Source: Sphingobacterium sp. UBA5670
GTDB taxonomy: Bacteria > Bacteroidota > Bacteroidia > Sphingobacteriales > Sphingobacteriaceae
Assembly (NCBI RefSeq): GCF_002420705.1
Contig: NZ_DIIM01000029.1
Coordinates: 1-56,318 of the forward strand
DNA: 56,318 bases
Direction of reading: 5' to 3'
Positions 1 to 7,715 of this stretch are shown piece by piece. Under the pieces are notes generated by a model, which had not been told where the DNA came from, ran no database searches, and saw only the letters and a program-made list of their open reading frames with translations. The number at the start of each line of letters is the position of its first letter. The stretch's first letter is position 1. The position numbers and the translations under genes were made by a program.

Positions 1-1
1 C

Positions 2-118
2 TTCTTGATAAGAAAAACCACCTTTTTTCGTAACCTAAATTTTATTTTGGACGCTACTGATGAGGCAATTGAAAAATCCCGGAAATATAACAATGACGAA
101 ACAATTCCTATCCGATAA
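2..118 (+). CDS. Possible 3' end of a gene cut by the left edge
   Basis: The frame is open from the first bases to a TAA at 116-118 and reads about 38 residues, ending in a charged tail (EKSRKYNND...). The strong hairpin at 242-273 would fit as its terminator. No family is recognised and the start lies outside the window, so this could be chance. Confidence 0.25.
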   Translation, partial: FLIRKTTFFRNLNFILDATDEAIEKSRKYNNDETIPIR

Positions 119-241
119 AAAAGTCCAATGTCCTTGTGGGGCAAAAGTTTAAACCTCCTTATTATACGGGCAAAATAATAATTTAAAAAAGTAGAGTCAA
201 TGCACAATTTCTGCGTATCTCTAATAGGAAGACAAAAATGG

Positions 242-273
242 ATGGATCTTACAGTCTGTAAGATCCATTTTTT
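242..273 (+). terminator. Strong hairpin terminator upstream of the receiver gene
   Basis: A perfect 13-bp inverted repeat (ATGGATCTTACAG at 242-254 and its complement at 256-268) runs straight into a T run. An A run precedes the stem, so it could also stop leftward transcription. It probably ends whatever gene enters from the left edge and isolates the receiver gene at 328. Confidence 0.8.
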
Positions 274-327
274 ATAAATGATGTTTAACAATGGGCATTT
301 TACCCACAGTACTAAAAAACAAACAAC

Positions 328-693
328 ATGAAAAAGAAAATTGTGATATGTGATGATGACAAAGAAATATTGAATACATTTTCTATGGCGCTGGAAGATC
401 AATATACGATTGTTATAACCGTAGCGGACAGCTTAGTACTGGCAGAAGTGTTGGATAGTATAGATGCTGATATACTGTTTTTGGATATTCATATGTCGTC
501 ACGCAACGGAGATCTTGTATTGCGTAATCTCAGGAGCTCATCTAAACATGATAAACTGCCCGTGATCATGATTTCAGGCCATATTGACGGAAGGAGAATT
601 TCAGAGGAGTGCGGGGCAGACGGTTTTTTAGCTAAACCTTTTGATCTTACCGACGTGGAAAACTACATACGAAGATTTGTTTATGAAAGTTAA
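328..693 (+). CDS. Single-domain response regulator (CheY-like receiver)
   Basis: This 121-residue protein is a bare receiver domain. The acidic pocket is D9-D11, the phospho-acceptor is D53 in LFLDIHM, the switch Ser is S83 (MISGH) and the conserved Lys is K103 (AKPF). There is no output domain, so it would act by protein-protein contact or as a phosphate relay. No histidine kinase is adjacent; terminators lie on both sides, so it is probably monocistronic. The start ATG follows an A-rich leader. The family assignment is firm; its partner cannot be told from this window. Confidence 0.9.
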   Translation: MKKKIVICDDDKEILNTFSMALEDQYTIVITVADSLVLAEVLDSIDADILFLDIHMSSRNGDLVLRNLRSSSKHDKLPVIMISGHIDGRRISEECGADGFLAKPFDLTDVENYIRRFVYES

Positions 694-715
694 TCTTAGT
701 ATTGTATTTGGTTTT

Positions 716-741
716 AAGTTGCCCGAAATTTTGGGCAACTT
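716..741. terminator. Bidirectional terminator between the receiver gene and ilvD
   Basis: A 9-bp stem (AAGTTGCCC at 716-724, GGGCAACTT at 733-741) sits between two convergent genes. It can serve both the rightward receiver gene and the leftward ilvD. Confidence 0.75.
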
Positions 742-791
742 ATATTTATATACGGTAAGCTGTATGGAATTTTGCTGTAACGGTTTTATTT

Positions 792-2480
792 TCAAAAATC
801 ACAATTTAATATAGCCCCACTGCTTGCATTGCTAACAAGCTGCCGATATTGACTTAACCATTTAGAATTCAGTTTTTTTCTAATCGGAGTAAAGTTTTTT
901 CTACGCATTTGGATCTCTTCTTGGCTAATATCAACTGAAAGTATATGTTTGTCAACATCAATAAGGATGCGGTCTCCGTTTTTTAGTAATCCAATCAATC
1001 CGCCTTCAGCAGCCTCAGGTGAGACATGTCCTATAGCTATTCCGCGAGTAGCTCCGCTAAATCGGCCATCTGTTACCAACGCTACAGAACTGCCCAATCC
1101 CATTCCCATGATCAGGCTTGTAGGTGTCAACATTTCCTGCATCCCCGGGCCACCTTTGGGACCTTCGTAACGTATTACCACAACATCGCCGGCTTTGATC
1201 TCACCGGCAAGGATGCCTACTATGGCATCTCCTTGACTATCATAGCAAACTGCAGTTCCGCTAAATTTCTTGTTGCCCGTGATTCCTGCGGATTTTACCA
1301 CTGCTCCCTGTTCTGCAAGATTTCCAAATAGAATCGCCAATCCTCCAACAGGACTGTATGGATTGTTTATTGTATGTATGATTGTTGCATCTTTGATTGC
1401 TGCATTTGCAATTTTTTCGAATAGCATTTCGCCACCTACCGTCATATTATCCAGAAGGATATGGTTGCTGCGCTTGGTCATTTCGTTCATTACAGCGTTT
1501 ACTCCTCCGGCGCGATGGACGTCTTCCATGTGAACGGTGCTTAAACTTGGCGATATTTTTGCGATGTGCGCTACTTGATCTGCTATTGAATTAATGTCCC
1601 TAAGCTGAAAATCTATTTCCGCTTCGTGAGCTATAGCAAGCATATGAAGGACAGTATTGGTACTACCGCCCATGGCCATATCCACTGCAAAAGCATTCTG
1701 GATGGCTTTTTCATTGATGATGTTTTTAAGTTTGAATTGTTTGGAAAGCTGATCGTCTTTGGCGATTTCACAGATCCTTCTGGCTGATTCCCGATATAGA
1801 TTTTCACGCTCGGGTGTTAACGCCAATATGGTTCCATTACCAGGTAGTGCTATACCCATAGCTTCCATCAGCGTGTTCATGGAATTTGCTGTAAACATAC
1901 CTGAGCAGCTGCCGCCACTGGGGCATGCGTTACACTCGATGTCTTTGAGCTCTTCGTCACTGATTATACCTGCTTCGTGTTTGCCCACTGCCTCAAAGGC
2001 TGTAGACAGGTCAATCGCAGTACCATCTTTGGTATAACCCTTTCGCATGGGGCCTCCACTAACAAAGATCGTGGGCACATCTACGCGTAGTGCACCCATA
2101 ATCATCCCGGGTACAATCTTATCGCAGTTAGGGATAGCTATCATAGCATCCAATTTGTGCGCATTCATGACACTTTCAATTGAATTAGCGATCAATTCTC
2201 GGCTGGGGAGCGAGTACAACATACCATCGTGTCCCATAGCGATACCATCGTCTATACCGATTGTATTGAATTCAAAGGGAACACATCCGTTTGCCCTAAT
2301 TTCTTCTTTAATGATTTCTGCCACCTTATTCAAAAAAAAATGTCCGGGTATAATTTCGATAAAGGAATTGGCCACTCCAATAAAAGGCTTATCAAAATCG
2401 TTATCATTTACGCCTGTAGCCCGAAATAGGGCTCTATGGGGAGTACGTTGGTATCCTTTCTTTACTTCGTCGCTTCTCAT
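792..2480 (-). CDS. ilvD: Dihydroxy-acid dehydratase
   Basis: This 562-residue protein has the full IlvD/Edd architecture. It catalyses dehydration of 2,3-dihydroxy-isovalerate and -methylvalerate, the penultimate step of valine and isoleucine synthesis. Visible motifs are the PGH segment near 45, FNTIGIDDGIAMGH near 71-84, NCDK with C119, and the PSGGSCSGMFTANS block with C192. The position that carries a third cluster cysteine in [2Fe-2S] members reads PGH, which suggests the [4Fe-4S] E. coli-like class (inference). It starts 10 bp after the stop of the crp/fnr-like gene and probably shares its transcript. No other ilv gene is in the window, so it may be a second, orphan copy or have a related sugar-acid role. 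Confidence 0.9.
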   Translation of the reverse strand: MRSDEVKKGYQRTPHRALFRATGVNDNDFDKPFIGVANSFIEIIPGHFFLNKVAEIIKEEIRANGCVPFEFNTIGIDDGIAMGHDGMLYSLPSRELIANSIESVMNAHKLDAMIAIPNCDKIVPGMIMGALRVDVPTIFVSGGPMRKGYTKDGTAIDLSTAFEAVGKHEAGIISDEELKDIECNACPSGGSCSGMFTANSMNTLMEAMGIALPGNGTILALTPERENLYRESARRICEIAKDDQLSKQFKLKNIINEKAIQNAFAVDMAMGGSTNTVLHMLAIAHEAEIDFQLRDINSIADQVAHIAKISPSLSTVHMEDVHRAGGVNAVMNEMTKRSNHILLDNMTVGGEMLFEKIANAAIKDATIIHTINNPYSPVGGLAILFGNLAEQGAVVKSAGITGNKKFSGTAVCYDSQGDAIVGILAGEIKAGDVVVIRYEGPKGGPGMQEMLTPTSLIMGMGLGSSVALVTDGRFSGATRGIAIGHVSPEAAEGGLIGLLKNGDRILIDVDKHILSVDISQEEIQMRRKNFTPIRKKLNSKWLSQYRQLVSNASSGAILNCDF

Positions 2481-2490
2481 TTTTTATTAG

Positions 2491-3060
2491 TTATATAGTA
2501 GATTTGAGCCTACTAAGTGTTTCAGGTGATATCGCCAGATAAGCCGCAAGGTTGGCATTAGACAAACGCTGTATGAGCTCAGGATTATTTTTCAGTAGAT
2601 CGCGATAGCGTTCTTTAGCTGTTTGGGTTAATAAGCTGCTGAGTTTATTATTTACGACAGTTAATCCATATTCGAGAATGTAGATATAAAAATTGTCCCA
2701 GCCAGGCATGTTTTCTCTCAAAAAGGTAAAATCAGTGTTGCTGATGCTTAGGACCTCCGTGTCTTCTACGGCTTGGATAAATTCTGTAGCTGGCTGTCTT
2801 GAAATAAAACTGACGATAGAGGTCAAAAAAGTATGCTCAAAAGCCATGAATCGGGTTGCCGTTGATAGTTCGTCATTGCGAAAATATAAACGCAAACAGC
2901 CCTTGCCGACAAAGAAAAGATAGTCTGCAATTGAACCTTCGTTGAGGAGATGGTGATTTTTCTTTATCGATTGATGTTTAAAATAAGTTAGGGCCTCCGT
3001 TAATTGCTGTTCGGTTAACGACGCTTTTTCACGTAACAATTGTAATAGTTGCTCTCTCAT
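2491..3060 (-). CDS. Crp/Fnr family transcriptional regulator
   Basis: This 189-residue protein has the short Crp/Fnr layout common in Bacteroidota. An N-terminal cyclic-nucleotide-binding-like beta-roll covers about 25-120 (NEGSIADYLFFVGKGCLRLYF), followed by a long dimer helix and a short C-terminal HTH (NLAAYLAISPETLSRLKS). The protein ends right after the recognition helix. It lies just upstream of ilvD on the same strand. An inverted repeat about 50 bp upstream of its start could be an autoregulatory operator. The ligand cannot be predicted. Confidence 0.88.
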   Translation of the reverse strand: MREQLLQLLREKASLTEQQLTEALTYFKHQSIKKNHHLLNEGSIADYLFFVGKGCLRLYFRNDELSTATRFMAFEHTFLTSIVSFISRQPATEFIQAVEDTEVLSISNTDFTFLRENMPGWDNFYIYILEYGLTVVNNKLSSLLTQTAKERYRDLLKNNPELIQRLSNANLAAYLAISPETLSRLKSTI

Positions 3061-3109
3061 CGCTTATTATTTTATACGTCAAAGATGCACTTTATGTTAG
3101 GATATAGTC

Positions 3110-3134
3110 GTTGACATTGGTCAAAAACGTCAAC
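3110..3134. promoter_or_regulatory. Inverted repeat upstream of crp/fnr-ilvD, possible operator
   Basis: GTTGAC (3110-3115) and GTCAAC (3129-3134) form a 6-bp dyad with a 13-bp spacer, about 50 bp before the crp/fnr start. The size suits a Crp/Fnr-type dimer, but nothing else supports binding. The rest of 3135-3380 is AT-rich with no gene seen. Confidence 0.35.
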
Positions 3135-3380
3135 TATTTATAAAAGTTTTAAACTCCTCATAGGGGGAGTTCTCTTTGTTTAACTTATTACTCTATACGA
3201 TGACAAATTTCATTAAAGAACTTTTGAGCGTTTCACATGTGCTGGAATCAGCAACAACTTGATTGCAGCTATCTATTGCCATTGATTCACAACTTAAACA
3301 GATATTTAGAACGGAAACAATTTCTCAGATTTTTTTATAGAACACGATAGCATCCCTGTAAATAGGAGCATACATAACCT

Positions 3381-3634
3381 ATACCTTAGCCTTACTAAAT
3401 ATGTAATAATCTAGATAGTTAATATTGACAAGCATATTAATTCAGCATAAACAATGTATATTAGGCTTGGGTATTAACCTTGCCCGACTGAAAAGTAGCA
3501 TGCCATGATAGTAACTACGACCAATTCCATCAAAGGGAGGGAGATCTCACGATTTAATGATCCAATAGCTGCCCATATAGTCATCGGCACCAATGTCTTT
3601 AGCGATATAGGAGCGAACTATGTCGATTCTTTGG
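3381..3634 (+). repeat. Duplicated block R1, copy A (ybjQ promoter region and 5' end)
   Basis: About 250 bp here align closely with 10676-10927. Shared stretches include the leader TATATTAGGCTTGGGTATTA and the first about 40 codons of a ybjQ-type gene. Both copies end their homology inside the same part of the gene and lie just upstream of an unrelated cargo gene. Confidence 0.85.
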
Positions 3635-3689
3635 CGGTTGCTCTACCAGCTATGAGAGGTTTCATCCATCCGTTGCATATAAAAAATAA
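3505..3689 (+). pseudogene. ybjQ: Truncated, frameshifted YbjQ-family (DUF74-type heavy-metal-binding) gene
   Basis: The reading MIVTTTNSI(K)GREISRFN then DPIAA...VIGTNVFSDIGANYVD matches the N-terminal half of YbjQ proteins, which are normally about 105 residues. A one-base deletion near 3630 relative to copy B breaks the frame. Restoring the frame gives FFGGCSTSYER, matching the family's GGRS.SYE segment, before the sequence diverges and stops at 3689. Everything after the SYE region is missing. It is a dead 5' remnant paired with the second remnant at 10797. Confidence 0.8.
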
Positions 3690-3720
3690 GAAACCCTGAA
3701 TATCTTTACTGCTTACAATG

Positions 3721-3739
3721 TTACTAATATTATTAGTAA
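3721..3739. promoter_or_regulatory. Small perfect dyad just upstream of the 3749 gene
   Basis: TTACTAAT-ATT-ATTAGTAA is a perfect 8-bp dyad ending 9 bp before the next start codon. It is too AT-rich to be a good terminator; an operator or a translational hairpin is possible. Confidence 0.35.
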
Positions 3740-3748
3740 TATTGTAAA

Positions 3749-4216
3749 ATGAAACCGCTAGAAATCTTTTGCCGAAATCGGGTAATGTACGCTCAAATTA
3801 CCGTGCATGATAAAAGCATGGGCATGAAAGATTATCATCTTTACAACAAAAATGGTCTTGCTTTTTATGTTTTCAGGAAATCTCAGGGAGTGTGGCAATT
3901 GGCATTCGGTGTACTTGCCGATGACATCAAGGAAGCCTGCATTGATGCCCTTATACTTCGTTTTGATACGGATGTGCCTGAGCTGTTTTATCATCATGGA
4001 AAACGCCAGGTAGTGGAAGTTAGGGCCAAGAAATACAGCCTTTGGCATATATACCTCAATAATGCTTATGTAGGAAGTATTCAGTATGAAACCTTCACTA
4101 AACAGTTCAATTACCACCTTGACGACAATTGCTTATTGACAAATGATCACGTGCAAAAGTATATTGCCATGATCCAATGCGGGGAATTAAAGTGGATAAA
4201 GGATGATATTAGATGA
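3749..4216 (+). CDS. Hypothetical protein
   Basis: This soluble protein of 155 residues belongs to no family I recognise. It has no signal peptide or membrane segment. It is rich in aromatic residues with beta-strand-like alternation (YHLYNKNGLAFYVFRK, LWHIYLNNAYVGSIQYET) and could be a small alpha/beta fold. It sits between the decayed ybjQ end and a decayed endonuclease tail, so it is probably cargo of the island. The start ATG directly follows a perfect dyad. Confidence 0.6.
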   Translation: MKPLEIFCRNRVMYAQITVHDKSMGMKDYHLYNKNGLAFYVFRKSQGVWQLAFGVLADDIKEACIDALILRFDTDVPELFYHHGKRQVVEVRAKKYSLWHIYLNNAYVGSIQYETFTKQFNYHLDDNCLLTNDHVQKYIAMIQCGELKWIKDDIR

Positions 4217-4359
4217 AAAAGGATATAAAAGGAATAAAAAAAACTTGAGTCTGGGAGGATCTCAAGGTTTACCAATTACTACCTAAATTACTACCTATTT
4301 TTGAAAAGTACTATTAATACAATATTGAATCCTGTTTGGTTTTTAAAAAAAAATATTTC

Positions 4360-4455
4360 TAGATGTTCAGAATGAAGTATCAGCGGTCTAAAAGTTTTCT
4401 ATTACCAGATACCTAACTATAGATGATCTAAGCATTAAAAAATATTTCATGTTGA
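4360..4455 (+). pseudogene. 3' remnant of an Mrr-like endonuclease gene
   Basis: This stretch aligns with the last about 95 bp of the intact Mrr-like gene (10201-10295), including the shared run CTATAGATGATCTAAGCA and the TGA region. Single-base indels and the lack of any upstream catalytic portion show it is a decayed tail. Confidence 0.75.
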
Positions 4456-4730
4456 CGGACCAGGTTTGGAGGATCATATAAGAACTTTTTAACAAAAGAC
4501 GGTTGTTTTTTATCCAAGAGTGGGTTGATCTGGAGTGATCGTGAAACTGATAATACTATTTGAGGAAGTAAAATAGCATTTCAGAATGCAATTATCATCA
4601 AGTGGCAAGTTTTGAACAACATTTTCAGCGAAATGAACAACTATCATCTAAAAATAATTTATGATCTTTACATTAGATGAATGCCCAAAGCCGGTTAACA
4701 TCTAGCTCAAGCGGACATCTAGCCAAAATT

Positions 4731-4765
4731 GCCTCCTTTAACGGTTATAAGGGAGGCTTTTTTTT
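4731..4765 (+). terminator. Intrinsic terminator at the end of R2 copy A
   Basis: A 10-bp stem (GCCTCCTTTA / TAAGGGAGGC, one G-T pair) with a 7-base loop is followed by eight T. The copy at 10569 keeps the stem with different base pairs. Confidence 0.85.
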
Positions 4766-4925
4766 AATTTTTACCTTCTTAAAATTGTTGAATAAATCAG
4801 CTACGTTAAGCATGCCAACATTACTCCCTTGGTCAAATATGCAATTACTGGTTGGAAATTTCATATTTTCTTCAAAGGAGTTCCCTATATGATCTAATTC
4901 TTCGCTATACAAAATACCTTACGTA

Positions 4926-5537
4926 CTATTTCCAGTAACCGTTAAGGTATTTGTCAATCTGATTTCTGTTGCTTAAATCGATTAATTGCAAGCTATTCCA
5001 GTCCGCTAAAACCATTTCGTATTCTTCTCCTAAGCTATATAGTGCGTCTTTAATCAATTTGAAATGTTCTCGTGAAATTTCCGTTCGAGAAGCTGTCGCG
5101 TTGATCGAAAGCCAAATATGTTTTACAAATTCTTCTTCCGTATCAAAAAATACAGTGAAGTTTGAGAAACCAAAAGCTTTAGTGGATGTTGTTTCGCAGT
5201 TGGCTATTTTATAGCCGACATAGTTAATGCTTTCTGCTTTTTCAAATTTATAATTTGTTAATAGTTGACTCAGCGGCTCTGTTAGGATTTCTTTTGAAAA
5301 AGTCGTTATAGACATCTGGCCGACTTCGAATATTTCAGTAAAACCCAGACCTTCTCCTGATTGATCCGCGAGAATTTTTACTTCTGTAATCCTCTTCTCT
5401 ATAGACTCCCTATTTTCGGCGGGGACAATTTCAATTTGACAATAATCGTCGTCCCAAGAAAGGGGCAAGTATGCATTCCTCTTAGTTTTTGATGGAATCT
5501 TTCGTTTAAATATTCTGAAAAAGTCTAATATCTTCAT
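4926..5537 (-). CDS. Hypothetical protein next to a DUF4304 protein
   Basis: This 203-residue protein of unknown family has a basic N-terminus (FRIFKRKIPSKTKR), then a soluble alpha/beta body with a DNA- or protein-binding look but no motif I can name. It lies 46 bp downstream of the DUF4304 gene on the same strand and probably shares its transcript. Paired small soluble proteins of this kind are often immunity-type proteins, but no toxin is present, so this is only a guess. Confidence 0.6.
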   Translation of the reverse strand: MKILDFFRIFKRKIPSKTKRNAYLPLSWDDDYCQIEIVPAENRESIEKRITEVKILADQSGEGLGFTEIFEVGQMSITTFSKEILTEPLSQLLTNYKFEKAESINYVGYKIANCETTSTKAFGFSNFTVFFDTEEEFVKHIWLSINATASRTEISREHFKLIKDALYSLGEEYEMVLADWNSLQLIDLSNRNQIDKYLNGYWK

Positions 5538-5583
5538 CCTGTCTTAATCGCTGTATAAAATGCCAATTAAAAAATCTATTTTA

Positions 5584-6198
5584 TTAAATTAAACCGTGCT
5601 TTTCTGCATATTCTTTGAGCCTCGCTAGTTGATGTCGATTGTAATTTTCATTTGATATTTTCCTGTATTCGACTCTGACTTTATCCAGGAGCTTTATCTC
5701 TGCGAAAAACGTCATTTTAGCGGCGGTGTGCAGTAAGGTTTCAGAAGCTTCCAGTTCGTTGATAAGCTTTTGTACTGTGTTTAACTTTTCAAAGAACGGT
5801 AAAATAAAGCCTAAAATATTATATTTCATTTCAGCAACTAGTTCGTCAGCATCTGTCGTCGTTGTTACAGTATACCAAGTATCGTCTATACCTCTCATAC
5901 AACCAATTCTTTTTCTTATTAAACACTCAGGTTCGGTTGGATATACCGGTACATCTTTGTTATGATAGTTAAAGCACGCTAGCCAATACTCGGGTGAAAA
6001 TATTCCAACGTTTACGGTGAAACGGATATCGTCTTTGGTGCTATATCTACTTTTTTGAATATTAATGATGTGACCAATTTTCTCAAGCGGCAGATAAAAG
6101 TTTTTTTTGGCCTTCTTTTTAAAACCAAGCGGTTTTAAGATTTCAATAAAGCTTTCTTTTATGATTCTGTCAAATTTTTCTTGAGTTTCTGTTCCCAT
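5584..6198 (-). CDS. DUF4304 family protein
   Basis: This 204-residue protein has an N-terminal half matching the DUF4304 pattern: LKPLGFKKKAKKNFYLP, then INIQKSRYS and RFTVNVGIFSPEYW, spanning about 15-110. The C-terminal half is helical. The biochemical function of DUF4304 is unknown; members occur as orphan immunity-like genes. It is the first gene of a leftward pair with the 203-residue hypothetical gene and lies inside the interval bounded by the two ybjQ remnants. Confidence 0.75.
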   Translation of the reverse strand: MGTETQEKFDRIIKESFIEILKPLGFKKKAKKNFYLPLEKIGHIINIQKSRYSTKDDIRFTVNVGIFSPEYWLACFNYHNKDVPVYPTEPECLIRKRIGCMRGIDDTWYTVTTTTDADELVAEMKYNILGFILPFFEKLNTVQKLINELEASETLLHTAAKMTFFAEIKLLDKVRVEYRKISNENYNRHQLARLKEYAEKHGLI

Positions 6199-6382
6199 AA
6201 ATCACTGTGTTACCATTATAATTATTCAATTTTTGAAAAGCGGAAGGCTTCAAAAATGGTAAGTCTTCAAACGCGCCTTAGCATCCTCCGTAATTTACAT
6301 ATCTATTAAGTTATTAAAGTAATATAAGCGTTTCAAGTCACAAACTGGTTTTGGATTATCGGATAAGGTTTGGACGATTTCT

Positions 6383-6604
6383 ATGTTTACAGTAGCGTTA
6401 TTAATCCATTTGCTTATGATTTGGAGACGCAATATGCCAACATTCGGCCTGGTAGCAGTTTGGGCTTTAATGGATATTGCAGTCGCAAATAAAAAAAACA
6501 ATAACCTTGTTTTCTTATCCGCTATTATCGCGGCTGTTATTATCTTTCTAAACGTGGTTACATATTATATTCGATTTAGAAAGGAGAAGGTTGCTTACTC
6601 TTGA
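6383..6604 (+). CDS. Small two-helix membrane protein, possibly a C-terminal remnant
   Basis: The 73 residues contain two hydrophobic segments (MFTVALLIHLLMIW and LVFLSAIIAAVIIFLNVVTYY) separated by WALMDIAVANKKNN. The frame stays open about 60 bp upstream of this ATG and reads plausible protein (GFGLSDKVWTIS), so it may be the tail of a larger, truncated membrane protein. A shorter antisense reading exists but looks less protein-like. Confidence 0.4.
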   Translation: MFTVALLIHLLMIWRRNMPTFGLVAVWALMDIAVANKKNNNLVFLSAIIAAVIIFLNVVTYYIRFRKEKVAYS

Positions 6605-6784
6605 TCTTTTTACTGAAATTTATCGACGTTTTCTAAAATTTTGCTTGTTCATATTGTGACAACAGTTATAAAATATTACAATGGAAGCTACACTATGACG
6701 ATCTTTTGTAATGACTGGAAATTACTTTACCACAAAAGCATATAATTTAGTACATTTAATTATCTTTTACTCATACATATAGTT

Positions 6785-7480
6785 ATGCACCTTCCATTAG
6801 AAAAGCATTATGTTAATCGTGTGGGTTGGCTTCGTGCTGCGGTATTAGGCGCCAATGATGGACTGTTATCGACTACAAGTATTGTTATTGGAGTTGCGGC
6901 CGCTAATCCTGATCGGAATACCATTGTATTGGCTGCGTTGGCAGGTTTGATTGCAGGAGCAATGTCTATGGCTGCGGGGGAATACGTTTCGGTAAGCTCG
7001 CAGGAAGATACTGAAAAAGCAGATCTATTGCGTGAGCAAAAAGAGCTCGAAGAAATGCCAGAGCTAGAGTTGCAGGAGTTGGCGAAGGTCTATGAGAAGA
7101 GAGGAGTAAGTCCGGAGACAGCACAGCAAGTTGCGCGAGAACTCACCGCGCACGATGCATTAGGGGCTCATGCTCATGATGAATTGGGGATAAATGAAAT
7201 AACGCAAGCCAAGCCTCTGTTGGCGGCAATAGCATCATTTGGCTCTTTTGCTCTCGGAGCCGTGCTTCCATTTATGGTATCATTATTTGCACCAATTAAG
7301 CTGATGGTCTATTTACAATATGGTTTTACGATTATTTTTTTAATGATTCTTGGGGCAATTTCTGCAAAAACAGGGGGCTCAAATATAGGCGTTGCTGTGG
7401 GCAGGATCTGTTTTTGGGGTACCATAGCAATGGGTGTGACTGCATTAATAGGTCATCTTTTTGGAGTAAATATCGCTTAG
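6785..7480 (+). CDS. VIT1/CCC1 family iron/manganese transporter-like protein
   Basis: This 231-residue membrane protein shows the VIT family signature: HYVNRVGWLRAAVLGANDGLLSTTS at the N-terminus, the second helix with MSMAAGEYVSVSSQ, a charged cytoplasmic metal-binding-like segment rich in Glu (about 75-115), then three C-terminal helices. The family exports Fe2+/Mn2+ from the cytosol. It is monocistronic by position, with a hairpin downstream. It looks like a complete metabolic gene caught within the island interval. Confidence 0.88.
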   Translation: MHLPLEKHYVNRVGWLRAAVLGANDGLLSTTSIVIGVAAANPDRNTIVLAALAGLIAGAMSMAAGEYVSVSSQEDTEKADLLREQKELEEMPELELQELAKVYEKRGVSPETAQQVARELTAHDALGAHAHDELGINEITQAKPLLAAIASFGSFALGAVLPFMVSLFAPIKLMVYLQYGFTIIFLMILGAISAKTGGSNIGVAVGRICFWGTIAMGVTALIGHLFGVNIA

Positions 7481-7559
7481 TTCATTAACTATAGATTCTT
7501 TCAGTACTTGTTGCAGTTTCGATTACAGCATTTTTTGTATTCAGTCTTTCATATGCCGG

Positions 7560-7591
7560 TATAAAGTACCGAGACTTTATAGTGTGTTTTT
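7560..7591 (+). terminator. Probable terminator after the VIT gene
   Basis: An AT-rich 8-bp stem (TATAAAGT / ACTTTATA, loop ACCGAG) is followed within a few bases by a T run, 80 bp after the VIT stop. Confidence 0.5.
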
Positions 7592-7715
7592 ACACAAAAA
7601 AAGCTTTACTTGCTTTTTCGGATTTTTATAGAACCCGTGTGAAAAATTTGCGTGTATTTTTGAACTACTTTGATCTTAGGTTGTTTGTCTAATCAAAAGA
7701 TTGAAAATTATAATT

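Larger units (their letters stand above)
4360..4805 (+). repeat. Duplicated block R2, copy A (endonuclease tail plus non-coding tail)
   Basis: This block of about 445 bp is homologous to 10201-10643. It covers the endonuclease 3' end, a diverged middle and a highly conserved 100-bp end (ATGCCCAAAGCCGGTTAACA and onward) closed by an intrinsic terminator. Homology stops after AAATCAGCTACG in both copies. No real gene is seen between 4217 and 4925. Confidence 0.85.

Noticed and set aside
4677..4892. 71-residue rightward frame across the R2 terminator
   Set aside because: It reads through the hairpin and T run of the R2 tail and the homologous frame is not kept in copy B.
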